DNA of 64,000 bases from NCBI RefSeq assembly GCF_002567005.1, contig NZ_NUZU01000038.1:1-64000 (forward strand). The letters are read 5' to 3'. Both the position numbers and the translations under genes were made by a program. Under the pieces are notes generated by a model that saw nothing but the letters and a program-made list of their open reading frames with translations, was not told the DNA's origin and searched no databases. Position 1 is the first letter of the stretch; every line of letters starts with the position of its first letter. Below are positions 25,565 through 35,302 of this stretch, piece after piece. The stretch comes from Bacillus sp. AFS073361 (GTDB lineage Bacteria > Bacillota > Bacilli > Bacillales > Cytobacillaceae).

Positions 25565-27732
25565 GCTTGCTTCACCTTCTTTATCATTTCTGGATACTCA
25601 ATTCTGGAGTGAAAAATCCCTTTTAAAGTTTCACATAACGCTTCAGAAACCGTTTCAATTTCTCTCATAGTGAGATCACATTCGTTTAATTGTCCATCTT
25701 GAAGACGATCCGCAACAATTTTCTTAACTAGTGACTCAATTAATTCAGGCGTAGGCTGGGATAAAGAGCGAACAGCCGCTTCTACACTATCAGCAATCCC
25801 AACTACTGCAGACTCTTTTGTTTGTGCCTTAGGTCCAGGATATCGATAATCTTCTTCCTTAACTTCAGTATCAGCTTGGGCTGCTTTGTGGTAAAAGAAT
25901 TTTAGCAAGGTAGTTCCATGATGCTGCTCGGCAATATCAATAATTTCCTTGGGCATATTGTATTTTTTCAAAATAGAAGATCCATCTGTTACATGTGCGA
26001 TAATAATATTCGCGCTTTTATCTGGCGGGAGGCGATCATGTGGATTCTCAAGATGCATCTGATTTTCAATATAAAAATTCGGGCGCTTTGTTTTTCCAAT
26101 ATCATGATAATAACTTCCTACTCTCGCTAAAAGACCATTCGCTCCAATTGCTTCACAAGCAGATTCCGCTAAATTAGCGACCATCACACTATGATGATAT
26201 GTACCTGGTGCTTCCATTAAAATTTTTCTAAGCAATGGATGGTTGGGATTAGAAAGTTCGATTAGCCTCATCGTTGATAAGATTCCGAAACTCGCCTCAA
26301 AAAAAGGAAGGAGTCCAATCGTTAGTACCGCTGAACCTATTCCTGAAACAAGGGCTGTAATAAGATAATATCCATACTCAATTCCAGTAAATTGCCCATT
26401 CGGCAAATACATTAACGCTAAGATAGTTAACAGGTTTACGAGTGCGGCAAAGGAGCCTGCCTGAAAGATTTTCGACCGTTGATTAAGTTTACTTAAAAAT
26501 AGGATACCCGCCAAGGAACTGAATAGGATATAGATACCCTCTGAAAAATTTAAAGTCCCCGTAACCCCTTCATTAAATAAAATACTGCCGCAAACCGCCA
26601 TGATAATAGACATTAGCGTGGCTAACTTTTCATCAATTAATATTTTAATTAACATCCCTCCTAAAGCAGCAGGGAATAAATAGCCAATTCCAGCATAATT
26701 AAAAATTTGCAGCATGCTGATGATTTTCATTATAAGTATCGTAAGGATGAATATTATCCCAAATAATAACAAGTCCGTCTGCTTTTTTCCTGGTATAGAC
26801 TTAATTTGAGAAAAATAAAAATAGATAGCTGATAGAATAATCGTTATTAGAACGATTAAGCCAATAAAGGGTTTGAAAGGTCGTTCATTATCAAGGAGAC
26901 CGACCAACTTTAATTGCCGATAAATATCCTGGTTAATTAACTCTCCTTCTTCAACAATAATTTGCCCCTGTAGAATTTTGGCAGGTTCCACACTTTCTAC
27001 TGCTTGCTGCCTCAGTTCCTCGGTCGCATTAGGGTCATAAAACTCATTTTGAATAATAGCATACCTGCCTAATTCGATGACACCCCTTCTTAAATTATCA
27101 TTCAAGGTGGTGTATTTTAATTCTTCCTCTACTCTTTTCTTGGCATTCTCAACATCATCTGCAGAAATCCTTTGGGCCATTACATTATTAATCGCTGTAA
27201 CAGTTAAATCCTTAGCAATCGATAATTCATCAGGATTGGCTTGTACTAAAGCAACAAAGACTTGATCAGAAAGTCCCTTGGAGACATTTGGTGTTAATTT
27301 CGCTTTTAACCGGTCCATTTTTTCCGAATCACTTGGTTCAGCTTTATCAGGTTTTTCTTTTGCTGCTAACTCAGCATGCTTATTTATTTCTTCTTTTATT
27401 TCATCATTCATCTCAACTGTGGCTTGAAAAATGGAGCTAATTAAATCCACTCGATTTTGTGTGTATTCTTTTTTTAAGGTATAGACATCCTGAACCTGAT
27501 CTATTGCTTCTTTACGCTTATTTTCTGTACTTTTTCTATCTTCTACTGTTCCTGGTGAACGAATTGTTTTTTCCGCAACTGAAAATAGGCTTAAATCTAA
27601 TTTCTCAGGTTTTACATTACTATACATTGCTGCTAATAAAACGGTACCTAACATTATAAAGAATAGTACTAGAAAGAAAGTTATATCCAGCAGCTTACGT
27701 ATCCGTATGAAGTATTGCTGAAGTTTACCCAA
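25561..27732 (-). CDS. pgpH: c-di-AMP phosphodiesterase PgpH (7TMR-HD)
   Basis: 723 residues: membrane HD-domain phosphohydrolase degrading cyclic di-AMP. One N-terminal membrane helix (about 17-37), an extracytoplasmic 7TMR-HDED domain (about 40-280), seven membrane segments (about 290-475), then the cytosolic HD domain with [11 protein letters not shown] and [12 protein letters not shown], plus [14 protein letters not shown] start at 27732 with GGAGGGATATAG before it. A terminator separates it from phoH, so some transcripts begin here. Confidence 0.95.
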   Translation of the reverse strand: MGKLQQYFIRIRKLLDITFFLVLFFIMLGTVLLAAMYSNVKPEKLDLSLFSVAEKTIRSPGTVEDRKSTENKRKEAIDQVQDVYTLKKEYTQNRVDLISSIFQATVEMNDEIKEEINKHAELAAKEKPDKAEPSDSEKMDRLKAKLTPNVSKGLSDQVFVALVQANPDELSIAKDLTVTAINNVMAQRISADDVENAKKRVEEELKYTTLNDNLRRGVIELGRYAIIQNEFYDPNATEELRQQAVESVEPAKILQGQIIVEEGELINQDIYRQLKLVGLLDNERPFKPFIGLIVLITIILSAIYFYFSQIKSIPGKKQTDLLLFGIIFILTILIMKIISMLQIFNYAGIGYLFPAALGGMLIKILIDEKLATLMSIIMAVCGSILFNEGVTGTLNFSEGIYILFSSLAGILFLSKLNQRSKIFQAGSFAALVNLLTILALMYLPNGQFTGIEYGYYLITALVSGIGSAVLTIGLLPFFEASFGILSTMRLIELSNPNHPLLRKILMEAPGTYHHSVMVANLAESACEAIGANGLLARVGSYYHDIGKTKRPNFYIENQMHLENPHDRLPPDKSANIIIAHVTDGSSILKKYNMPKEIIDIAEQHHGTTLLKFFYHKAAQADTEVKEEDYRYPGPKAQTKESAVVGIADSVEAAVRSLSQPTPELIESLVKKIVADRLQDGQLNECDLTMREIETVSEALCETLKGIFHSRIEYPEMIKKVKQA

Positions 27733-27898
27733 CTATATCCCTCCAACCACTGCCCTTGAAAAAAGATTCAAATTGTTCATAAATCAATTCTCAATAATTG
27801 TCATATTTTCACTGTTTTTGCTTCATGTAAAATGATAACAGTTTTTCGTACAAGTTTCACCTTCTTTAGGAGAAGATTTGTTTTTACTACATTTTTTT

Positions 27899-27932
27899 AG
27901 AAAAAAAGAGGCAAACCTTATAGGTTTACCCC
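27899..27932 (-). terminator. terminator between phoH and pgpH
   Basis: GGTAAACC (minus strand, 27923-27930) pairs with GGTTTGCC (27910-27917) across TATA/AA, followed by TCTTTTTTT. Confidence 0.82.
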
Positions 27933-27935
27933 TTG

Positions 27936-28904
27936 TTATTGTTGAATTGCCTTCTTCTCGTATGCCTCAATAATTCTGCCAACGAGCGGATGTCGAACAA
28001 CATCCGTTTGTTCTAAAAAGATAAACGATATTCCGTTGACATTTTTTAAGATTGCTTCCGCTGCAACTAAGCCGGATTTTGCCCCTTTTGGCAAATCAAT
28101 TTGTGTTTGATCCCCAGTGATAACCATTTTAGACCCAAATCCAAGCCTTGTTAAAAACATTTTCATTTGTGCATGTGTTGTATTTTGGGCTTCATCTAAG
28201 ATGACAAATGCATCATCCAATGTCCGTCCCCTCATATAAGCAAGCGGGGCAATCTCTATCGTCCCTCTTTCCATTAACCTTTGTGTATGCTCTGCCCCCA
28301 ATATATCATGAAGTGCATCGTATAATGGCCGTAAATATGGATCCACTTTTTCCTTTAAGTCTCCTGGTAAAAAGCCTAGACTTTCCCCTGCCTCAACCGC
28401 TGGTCTTGTTAGAATTATTTTATTTACCTGTCCATTTTTAAGAGCGTTAACAGCCATGACCACAGCTAAATAGGTTTTACCCGTTCCAGCAGGCCCAATC
28501 CCAAATACAAGGTCATTTTTTTTGATGGCCATCACATACTGTCTTTGACCAAGTGTTTTAATTCGAATAGTTTTTCCTTTTACATTTTTACCAATTTCTT
28601 CTTCGTATAAATTCACAAAATATTCCAATGTCCCTGCATTCGCCATTTGCACAGCATACAGGACATCTCTTTGACTAATATTTATCCCTTTACGGATCAC
28701 GATCATTAATTTATTAAGAATCTGCCCTGCCAGAGTAACTTTTTCTTCGTCCCCTGACAAACTAACTGCTTCACCACGCGTAATGACTGTGACTCCAAGT
28801 TCCTGTTCAATGATTTTTAAATTGGAATCTGAATTCCCTAGCAAACTAATTGCTTCTGCAGGATTTTCAAGCTGTACACTTATGGTAGTTAACTTTTCTG
28901 TCAT
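27936..28904 (-). CDS. phoH: PhoH-like ATPase
   Basis: 322-residue cytosolic P-loop ATPase, PhoH family, probably RNA-linked (often cotranscribed with ybeY), exact role unsettled. An N-terminal KH-like portion (about 1-110) precedes Walker A GIGPAGTGKTY and Walker B FVILDEAQNTT, with RTLDDAF and the downstream ITGDQTQIDLP motif. Overlaps yqfD by four bases. Confidence 0.95.
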   Translation of the reverse strand: MTEKLTTISVQLENPAEAISLLGNSDSNLKIIEQELGVTVITRGEAVSLSGDEEKVTLAGQILNKLMIVIRKGINISQRDVLYAVQMANAGTLEYFVNLYEEEIGKNVKGKTIRIKTLGQRQYVMAIKKNDLVFGIGPAGTGKTYLAVVMAVNALKNGQVNKIILTRPAVEAGESLGFLPGDLKEKVDPYLRPLYDALHDILGAEHTQRLMERGTIEIAPLAYMRGRTLDDAFVILDEAQNTTHAQMKMFLTRLGFGSKMVITGDQTQIDLPKGAKSGLVAAEAILKNVNGISFIFLEQTDVVRHPLVGRIIEAYEKKAIQQ

Positions 28905-30094
28905 TCACTAGTCTCCTTGGAAATCGGTTGTCCGACCGCAATATTTTCTATTACCTTAAAATGAATATCCAGTATAACTTTACCATTTTTATTTGCTTTG
29001 TGTAAAATTTTTTCATCCTTTATAATAGCATCTTCATCTAACTGCCCTTTTATTTGTTTTTTTGCAAGTTCAATTGCTATTTGCTGCGCCTCTTTATTAG
29101 TATAAGAACGCTGCACCTCTTCTCGCTCGCGAAGGGTCTTATTGAGGTAAGAAACTGGTAATTCCCACTTCAAGAAATGAATTTTATGAACATTCTCTTC
29201 TGTTTCATAATTACTGAATTCTGGCTTACCAAACCCCCAAACTGGGAGTTCAAAATTGCCAAGTAATATAAAATGTTTTTCCTTTTCTTTACCGTTAAAA
29301 ACTTTAAAGTTGGTTTCTAACGGGAGTTCAACGTGACTTTTATACCATGTTTCGCCCCAGACCTCACCCTTAGCAGCAACCAATTCTGGGCTATCTTCTT
29401 GTCCAAATGCACCTGAAACAAGGAGTTGACCTTTGTCTACGTGATCATGAATATCCACCATTTTTTGACCATTTTCAATATACATATTAACTATTATTGC
29501 TTTCTTTTTCGCAATAAGATTCCGCGGTGATAAATGCTCGGGTTTTTTGGGCTCATTTTTTTCAACTACTTGGAGGTGAAAGGTTGTCCCCTTTAACTCC
29601 ACACCAACCCATGTTAAGTCCCCGACATTATTAGTCAGTTTCCTCTGAATACCTTCCACATTATCTACAAAAAATTGTAACTTTCCAATTTTTACGCCCA
29701 TCTTGTCCAACTCTTTACGGATTTGGTACTCTGTTGCAGGTTTTGCGCCTTTAATTTCTATTCCCCAGATAACATTAGACAGAAGCAATAATAGGAACAA
29801 GAAAATTCCTGCACCTGCTATAAAACCACTATTTTTCAACATTCTGCGAAATAAAAAAGGAAGCCCGTTCCTTCGTAAAAAGGATACTGAGCAATTGCTT
29901 TTCCTTGCATATCGCCTGATACTCTTGGCATCTTTAAGCCTCATATTAAACGTTATTGTCTCGGTTCCATGTCTTTTGATATTCCAGATTGGAAAATCAT
30001 TTCTTGTCAGGACATTAATAAAACGTTCAGTGCCCTTTCCTGATACTTTTACAGTAACCCTGCCATTAAAAAATTCGATCCACTGGTTATTCAT
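28901..30094 (-). CDS. yqfD: sporulation protein YqfD
   Basis: 397 residues, YqfD family, made in the mother cell (sigma-E regulon in B. subtilis) and needed for efficient sporulation; mechanism unknown. A single membrane helix at about residues 90-112 follows a cytosolic N-terminal domain; the remainder is a large extracytoplasmic domain with the family's GIEIKGAKP and LKWELPVSYL-type blocks. Overlaps yqfC by four bases and phoH by four. Confidence 0.93.
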   Translation of the reverse strand: MNNQWIEFFNGRVTVKVSGKGTERFINVLTRNDFPIWNIKRHGTETITFNMRLKDAKSIRRYARKSNCSVSFLRRNGLPFLFRRMLKNSGFIAGAGIFLFLLLLLSNVIWGIEIKGAKPATEYQIRKELDKMGVKIGKLQFFVDNVEGIQRKLTNNVGDLTWVGVELKGTTFHLQVVEKNEPKKPEHLSPRNLIAKKKAIIVNMYIENGQKMVDIHDHVDKGQLLVSGAFGQEDSPELVAAKGEVWGETWYKSHVELPLETNFKVFNGKEKEKHFILLGNFELPVWGFGKPEFSNYETEENVHKIHFLKWELPVSYLNKTLREREEVQRSYTNKEAQQIAIELAKKQIKGQLDEDAIIKDEKILHKANKNGKVILDIHFKVIENIAVGQPISKETSE

Positions 30095-30393
30095 TTTGTT
30101 CCTCCCGGATTTTCATTTATATAAATGACCTGATCAATTTTCCCTTCTAGCAAAATTTCTTCAGGTAAAATGGTTTTAATCACAAAGGATTTTCCTTTTA
30201 TTAATAACTGTCCTTGCTTTAACAGCAAGCGAAGTTCCTTATCAGTAAATACCAACAACCCTCGATGATTCTCAATATAGACATGAATTTGCCCGATCAT
30301 CGTAATACGGGGTAAATCCATCATGACATCTTGAGGAAGATCCATTTTTTTAGCCATCCAGTTACGAACCCGCCCGGCCCAGTTTTTCGCCAT
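30091..30393 (-). CDS. yqfC: sporulation protein YqfC
   Basis: About 100 residues, YabP/YqfC family, partner of YqfD in sporulation. The MDLPQDVMMDLPRITMIG segment and following beta-rich half are typical. ATG 30393 lies after AAAGGGGG; the reading can be extended by seven codons but that start overlaps the site. Paired with yqfD by overlap. Confidence 0.92.
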   Translation of the reverse strand: MAKNWAGRVRNWMAKKMDLPQDVMMDLPRITMIGQIHVYIENHRGLLVFTDKELRLLLKQGQLLIKGKSFVIKTILPEEILLEGKIDQVIYINENPGGTK

Positions 30394-30480
30394 AAAAAAA
30401 GAACCCCCTTTCATCTCATATTTATGAAATGAAAGGACGTTCTAGCACACCTTTTTCGTATTAACTAAGTTGATTTACCA

Positions 30481-30918
30481 CTAACTGTTTCTCGGACGGT
30501 ATGGTTTTTTTGACCGTGGTTCCCCTAGAATCTCAGCCCAAATAATACTGTTAATGAGCGTTTTTTCATCGGAATTTAGGGCGATGTTGCTGTCCTCTAC
30601 CGGTCTAGGATTTCCATCTACTTTTTCAGCCTTTTGTTGGCCAACGGACATTCCGATCCGATTGACCTCAGGCTTTTGTTTTAGTTGAAGGTATTTATTT
30701 TCAAGATTATCTTTTGGAGTATCTGGAATATTCTTTGATGGTAAGGGTCCAGTTGTTCGAGATTCCTCAAAATCCAGTTGTTTTTTTACCAAAGTTCGAA
30801 TTTCCTCAAAAGTTTCCTTTGAAAATGTTTTGTTTCTAGTTGTTCCTTTCTTCCCTTTGGCATTACGGAAAACCATAGAAGCAATACCGATGATAATCAT
30901 AAATAGTATGCTTTCCAA
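30481..30918 (-). CDS. yqfB: YqfB-like membrane-anchored protein
   Basis: 145 residues following floA by 32 bases. A short N-terminal hydrophobic segment (about 3-17) is followed by a charged, probably disordered region with no recognised domain and a C-terminal block (NSDEKTLINSIIWAEILGEPRSKKP) that looks conserved. TTG start with GGGGTGGAG before it. Position matches B. subtilis yqfB, third gene of the sigma-W yqeZ-floA operon. Function unknown. Confidence 0.7.
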   Translation of the reverse strand: MESILFMIIIGIASMVFRNAKGKKGTTRNKTFSKETFEEIRTLVKKQLDFEESRTTGPLPSKNIPDTPKDNLENKYLQLKQKPEVNRIGMSVGQQKAEKVDGNPRPVEDSNIALNSDEKTLINSIIWAEILGEPRSKKPYRPRNS

Positions 30919-30950
30919 TAATCTCCACCCCTTTCATATCCCAAAGTGGA

Positions 30951-31943
30951 TTATTGTCCATCTTTTTTGTCTCCAGTCATCTTACCGATAGAACCTCTCA
31001 TATCAGTGTCTGCTGAAATATTTTTATAGTTCATATAATCCATTACACCTATATTGCCCGATTTAAGTGCTTGAGCCATTGCCAGTGGAACCTCTGCCTC
31101 GGATTCTACAACCTTTGCCCTCATCTCTTGAACCTTTGCTTTCATTTCTTGTTCTAGAGCCACTGCCATCGCCCGGCGCTCTTCCGCTTTCGCTTGAGCA
31201 ATTTTCTTATCTGCTTCTGCTTGCTCTGTTTGTAATTCAGCTCCAATATTTTTACCGATATCTACATCCGCAATATCGATGGAGAGGATTTCAAAGGCCG
31301 TGCCAGCATCAAGGCCTTTAGAAAGAACAGTTTGGGAAATCAGATCTGGATTCTCAAGCACTTTGCTATGACTATCTGACGAACCAATGGTAGAGACAAC
31401 ACCCTCCCCGACACGAGCAACCACCGTTTCTTCGCCGGCACCACCAACAAGTCGTTCGATGTTAGCACGAACAGTAATTCTTGCTTTTGCCTTTACTTCA
31501 ATCCCATTCATAGCCACACCAGCGATAAATGGCGTCTCAATGACTTTTGGGTTAACACTCATCTGAACCGCTTCTAAAACATCACGACCAGCTAGATCAA
31601 TAGCAGCACAACGTTCAAAGGATAATTCAATATTAGCCCGGTGTGCAGCAATTAGAGCATTTACGACTCTGTCAACATTACCGCCGGCTAGGTAATGGCT
31701 CTCCAGTTGATTAGTGGTAACGTTTAAACCCGCTTTATGGGCCTTTATAAGGGGATTAACCACCCTGCTTGGCGTTACCCTCCGAAGCCTCATTCCAACT
31801 AAGGTAAAGATACTGATACGTACACCTGCTGCCAGTGCGGAAATCCACAGCATGACCGGTACAAATGATAATAAGATTCCTAATAATAGTAAGGCAACTA
31901 CTACAACCGCAATAATAAAAATTGTTCCGTTACTTGCTAACAT
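30951..31943 (-). CDS. floA: flotillin-like protein FloA
   Basis: 330-residue scaffold of functional membrane microdomains, affecting membrane fluidity and sporulation/secretion signalling. An N-terminal hairpin membrane segment (about 5-50), SPFH/PHB-like domain (about 60-230) and a C-terminal coiled coil rich in Ala/Glu/Lys ([16 protein letters not shown] and after) are visible. GGGGG precedes the ATG. Sandwiched between nfeD and yqfB, all downstream of one sigma-W-type promoter. Confidence 0.96.
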   Translation of the reverse strand: MLASNGTIFIIAVVVVALLLLGILLSFVPVMLWISALAAGVRISIFTLVGMRLRRVTPSRVVNPLIKAHKAGLNVTTNQLESHYLAGGNVDRVVNALIAAHRANIELSFERCAAIDLAGRDVLEAVQMSVNPKVIETPFIAGVAMNGIEVKAKARITVRANIERLVGGAGEETVVARVGEGVVSTIGSSDSHSKVLENPDLISQTVLSKGLDAGTAFEILSIDIADVDIGKNIGAELQTEQAEADKKIAQAKAEERRAMAVALEQEMKAKVQEMRAKVVESEAEVPLAMAQALKSGNIGVMDYMNYKNISADTDMRGSIGKMTGDKKDGQ

Positions 31944-31958
31944 ATTTAAACCCCCTTT

Positions 31959-32594
31959 TTAATTTAACTCTCTTACAACAATACGTGCCCCTTCGACTTT
32001 TATCACTTTAACAAGAGCGTTCTGCTCGATAAAGCCGCCTTCACTAACTACATCGACTCGTTCATTATTAATAATAACAGTTCCAGCAGGCCGCAATACT
32101 GTTAGGGCGAAACCTTCTTTTCCCAACAAATCAGTCCTGTTAATATTGGAGACATATCCATCTTCTTTCCTTGCTGAATCAAATAGGACCATTTTATTAA
32201 ATAGAACAAGTTTTTTATTAAAAATCTTAATCATCATAAAGAAAATTAATACGGATAAGAAAATAGCTATTAAGATAGATACGCCGATTTGGATCGTATC
32301 TTCTCCTGCTAAAAAAAGACTTAATATTAATGCAGCCACACCTAGTGTACCGGCAATAGCTCCTGGTAAAAAGAACTCGAGGAATATAAGGATTAAACCT
32401 GCCACAAATAATAGTAAGGTCCCATAGCCCGCAAGACCCGCTTGGAAATGGCCATAAAAGAATAATATGAGCGCTAACACACCGATAAATCCTGCCACAC
32501 CAAACCTTGTTGAAAATAGCTCCAGTACAATTCCGATTCCCGCAATCGATAAAAGGATGGTTACAACAATCGGGTCAGTAAGAAATTGTGTCAT
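31959..32594 (-). CDS. NfeD family protein, short form without protease domain
   Basis: 211 residues: N-terminal hydrophobic region with about four or five membrane segments (residues 8-130), then a soluble OB-like NfeD domain (about 140-211, including GKEGFALTVLRPAGTVII). It partners flotillin FloA. B. subtilis YqeZ is about twice as long because a signal peptide and ClpP-like serine protease domain precede the membrane part; none is encoded here, and the region upstream is fully occupied by a promoter and the yqeY terminator. AAAGGGGG before the ATG. Confidence 0.88.
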   Translation of the reverse strand: MTQFLTDPIVVTILLSIAGIGIVLELFSTRFGVAGFIGVLALILFFYGHFQAGLAGYGTLLLFVAGLILIFLEFFLPGAIAGTLGVAALILSLFLAGEDTIQIGVSILIAIFLSVLIFFMMIKIFNKKLVLFNKMVLFDSARKEDGYVSNINRTDLLGKEGFALTVLRPAGTVIINNERVDVVSEGGFIEQNALVKVIKVEGARIVVRELN

Positions 32595-32635
32595 TCGAGA
32601 GCCCCCTTTCTTTCTTTAGTCTCGACTATACTTAT

Positions 32636-32661
32636 TACGTATGTAAATGAATTAAGTTTCA
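32636..32661 (-). promoter_or_regulatory. sigma-W (ECF) promoter of nfeD-floA-yqfB
   Basis: Minus strand TGAAAC (32656-32661), exactly 16 bases, CGTA (32636-32639): an exact match to the sigma-W consensus, 42 bases before the nfeD ATG. The homologous B. subtilis operon belongs to the sigma-W cell-envelope stress regulon. Confidence 0.85.
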
Positions 32662-32671
32662 TTATTAAAAT

Positions 32672-32706
32672 TAAAAAGACTGCAGGCCATTGACCTGCAG
32701 TCTTTA
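32672..32706 (-). terminator. Rho-independent terminator after yqeY
   Basis: Twelve-base arms (AAAGACTGCAGG and complement, 32675-32686 and 32694-32705) followed on the minus strand by TTTTTAATTTT. Confidence 0.92.
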
Positions 32707-32716
32707 TGTCAGAATA

Positions 32717-33163
32717 CTATGAAAGGTGTTGTTGTACAAGTTTATTTACAAGTGCCCCATCTGCTTTACCCTTAACTTTAGGCATAATCGCAGACATCAC
32801 TTTTCCCATTTCTGCTTTTGATTTTGCGCCGACTTCAGAAATCGTTTCTTTAACAATCTCTGCCAGTTCCTCTTCAGAAAGCTGTTTTGGCATATATAAT
32901 TCAACAATAGCCAATTCCGTGCGCAACTTATCAACTAGGTCTTCACGACCAGCTTTACCAAATTCATGGAGGGAGTCTTTGCGTTGTTTCACTTCGCGAG
33001 AAAGGACTGTTAACTCAACATCATCGGAAAGCTCTTTCGTGCCGAGCTTAATAGCTTCATTTTGCAATGAAGCCTTAACCATCCGAATGACTGAGAGTTT
33101 GTCTTTTTCCTTGTTTCTCATCGCTTGTTTCATATCATTATTCAAACGCTCGAGAAGACTCAT
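32717..33163 (-). CDS. yqeY: GatB/YqeY domain protein
   Basis: 148 residues, stand-alone YqeY domain like the tail of GatB; proposed tRNA-interacting role in amidation, unproven. Entirely helical and charged, with the family's [21 protein letters not shown] block near the C-terminus. 15 bases after rpsU, with which it shares a promoter and terminator. Confidence 0.93.
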   Translation of the reverse strand: MSLLERLNNDMKQAMRNKEKDKLSVIRMVKASLQNEAIKLGTKELSDDVELTVLSREVKQRKDSLHEFGKAGREDLVDKLRTELAIVELYMPKQLSEEELAEIVKETISEVGAKSKAEMGKVMSAIMPKVKGKADGALVNKLVQQHLS

Positions 33164-33178
33164 GTATTACACCCTCTC

Positions 33179-33352
33179 TTAAAACTTACGTTTTCTAGCT
33201 GCTTCAGACTTTTTCTTACGTTTTACACTTGGCTTTTCATAAAATTCGCGCTTTCTTGCCTCTTGCAAAGTACCAGTTTTTGATACTGTACGTTTGAAGC
33301 GACGAAGAGCATCTTCAAGCGATTCGTTTTTACGAACGACGGTTTTAGACAT
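33179..33352 (-). CDS. rpsU: 30S ribosomal protein S21
   Basis: 57 residues from ATG 33352 ([20 protein letters not shown] start), very basic C-terminus. GGAGGGAAAGAG precedes the ATG; the frame extends eight codons further but without a site. S21 assists initiation on the 30S subunit and is linked to motility/biofilm control in Bacillus. First gene of rpsU-yqeY. Confidence 0.97.
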   Translation of the reverse strand: MSKTVVRKNESLEDALRRFKRTVSKTGTLQEARKREFYEKPSVKRKKKSEAARKRKF

Positions 33353-33408
33353 TCTCTTTCCCTCCCTCCGAAACACAACACACTAACATTCAATCCATGT
33401 ACCTTGCA

Positions 33409-33437
33409 ATTATAATATAACCTTGATACAAGGTCAA
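33409..33437 (-). promoter_or_regulatory. sigma-A promoter of rpsU-yqeY
   Basis: TTGACC (33432-33437), 17-base spacer, perfect TATAAT (33409-33414), about 57 bases before rpsU. Confidence 0.85.
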
Positions 33438-33566
33438 CTGAAATTCGCATTGATAAAACAAGCTTTTTATTTTTTTATTCAATTAATTGAAGACTTGTCT
33501 TATTTCCTTAAAAACTGGCATGTCCCTCATAGTACAACCATACAATGAAGCGAGGGGGGCCGTATA

Positions 33567-34502
33567 ATGCTATACATATTATTATTTGTTCTTTGCATTT
33601 TATTATTTATCTTTGGGATGACCATTATGCGATTTGCATTGTTTAATTTATCGGCCAACAAATTAAAAGGGTGGCTGATTAAACTTACTAGTACTCCTTT
33701 AAAAGGGATGCTAACAGGGACATTTATTACTGCACTTTTACAAAGTAGTACTGCCGTAATGGTAATTACAATTGGGTTAATTTCAGCAAGAATAATGACC
33801 TTCCCTCAGTCAATTGGAATAATTCTCGGTACAAATATTGGAACTACCTTTAAAACAGAATTAATTACCTTTAATATAGATAAAGTACTCGTTCCTCTCG
33901 CCATTTGCGGAGCTCTGCTTATTTTATTAAAAAATAAAAAAGCAAGAAGTATCGGGATGCTGCTATTTGGTATCTCTTCAGTTTTTGCAGCTATGAAAGG
34001 GTTCGAGATGCTTGCAGTCCCATTAACATCTATGAATTTTATCAATAATTTTATCCTTTCCATTAATAATCATATTCTTTTAAGCCTGTTAACTGGTACA
34101 ATTATTACAGCCATTATTCAATCGAGTACTGCGATGACTGGAATTGCAATGAGTTTTTTATTAACCGGACTCTTGCAGCTAGATGCGGGTATAGCTATTG
34201 TCCTTGGTGCAAATATTGGTACTTGTATCACCGCTCTAATTGCTTCGATTGGCGGCGGCAAGGAATCGAGATTAGCTGCATTTGCGCATGTTTGGCTCAA
34301 TGTATTTGGGGTTTTGCTGTTTATCCCACTAATCCCAACACTTACTGAAAATGCCCCACTTCTTGCAGAGACCAAAAATGTACAATTAGCACATATTAGC
34401 GTCATTTTTAATGTAGTTACTTCGATAATTGTCCTACCTTTTGCAACGAGATTTGGCAAGATGATTTTATTTTTACATGATAGACCATCTAAAATCACCT
34501 AA
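33567..34502 (+). CDS. yqeW: Na+/phosphate symporter-like protein YqeW
   Basis: 311 residues, PNaS (Na/Pi cotransporter) family membrane protein; phosphate as substrate is a family inference. Two inverted-topology repeats each carry the QSSTA motif: LLQSSTAVMVITIG (about residue 53) and IIQSSTAMTGIAMS (about 185). Eight or more hydrophobic segments fill the chain. GAGGGGGG precedes the ATG. Convergent with deoC, separated only by a bidirectional terminator. Confidence 0.88.
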   Translation: MLYILLFVLCILLFIFGMTIMRFALFNLSANKLKGWLIKLTSTPLKGMLTGTFITALLQSSTAVMVITIGLISARIMTFPQSIGIILGTNIGTTFKTELITFNIDKVLVPLAICGALLILLKNKKARSIGMLLFGISSVFAAMKGFEMLAVPLTSMNFINNFILSINNHILLSLLTGTIITAIIQSSTAMTGIAMSFLLTGLLQLDAGIAIVLGANIGTCITALIASIGGGKESRLAAFAHVWLNVFGVLLFIPLIPTLTENAPLLAETKNVQLAHISVIFNVVTSIIVLPFATRFGKMILFLHDRPSKIT

Positions 34503-34528
34503 AAAAGACGGCATTCGCCGTCTTTTTT
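34500..34528. terminator. bidirectional terminator between yqeW and deoC
   Basis: AAAAAAGACGGC and GCCGTCTTTTTT pair across ATTC, with A and T runs on both sides; it overlaps both stop codons. Confidence 0.93.
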
Positions 34529-35201
34529 AATAAGTGGAAGTCACTGTAAGGCCATTGATGATAGCGATACTTGAACTTGCTCCAATTCTTGTTGCGCCGG
34601 CCTCAATCATTTTTTGGACATCTTCTGTACTTCTAACCCCACCAGATGCTTTTACACCCATGTCTGGACCGACTGTTTTTCTCATTAGGGCAATGTCCTC
34701 TGGCGTCGCTCCACCTGTAGAGAATCCTGTGGAAGTTTTAACAAAATCTGCACCAGCCTTTAAAGAAAGCTCACAGGCTCGAATTTTTTCCTCTTTTGAT
34801 AACAGACTAGTTTCTATAATCACCTTCGTATGTGCCTTACCCTTTGCAGCCTCAACAACAGCTCGGATATCGTTTTCCACTAATTCATCGTTACCATCTT
34901 TGAGGGCTCCAATATTAATGACCATATCCACTTCTTCCGCGCCATGATCAATTGCGTTTTTCGTTTCAAATGCTTTTGTTTCAGAAGTGGTTGCCCCTAA
35001 TGGAAATCCAATTACGGTACAAACCATCACTCCACTACCTTGCAACAATTCTTTTGCGGTACTTACCCATGTAGGGTTTACACAAACCGAAGCAAATTTA
35101 TATTCCTTCGCCTCCTGGCAAAGTGCTTCAATTTGCTGCTTTGTCGCTTCTGGCTTCAGTAGTGTGTGATCAATCATTGCAGCAATATTTTTAGTAGCCA
35201 T
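34527..35201 (-). CDS. deoC: deoxyribose-phosphate aldolase DeoC
   Basis: Cleaves 2-deoxyribose 5-phosphate to glyceraldehyde 3-phosphate and acetaldehyde in deoxynucleoside catabolism. About 224 residues from ATG 35201, TIM barrel with early ASVCVNP, Schiff-base Lys in [11 protein letters not shown] (about residue 150) and partner Lys in VKASGG. GGGAG precedes the start; an earlier frame start lacks a site. Stands alone, without other deo genes; B. subtilis has deoC elsewhere, with nupC and pdp. Confidence 0.95.
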   Translation of the reverse strand: MATKNIAAMIDHTLLKPEATKQQIEALCQEAKEYKFASVCVNPTWVSTAKELLQGSGVMVCTVIGFPLGATTSETKAFETKNAIDHGAEEVDMVINIGALKDGNDELVENDIRAVVEAAKGKAHTKVIIETSLLSKEEKIRACELSLKAGADFVKTSTGFSTGGATPEDIALMRKTVGPDMGVKASGGVRSTEDVQKMIEAGATRIGASSSIAIINGLTVTSTY

Positions 35202-35275
35202 GTACAAACTCCCTTCGATTGCCAAATAATATTAGAAAGTAATATGCTGCTGTCCATAGTTTAACCTAAACACAA

Positions 35276-35302
35276 TAAAAAAAAAGGACCTAAATGGTCC
35301 TT
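35276..35302 (-). terminator. Rho-independent terminator after mtaB
   Basis: GGACC and GGTCC pair across ATTTA (extended by AA/TT), followed by nine T residues on the minus strand; it touches the mtaB stop. Confidence 0.85.
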
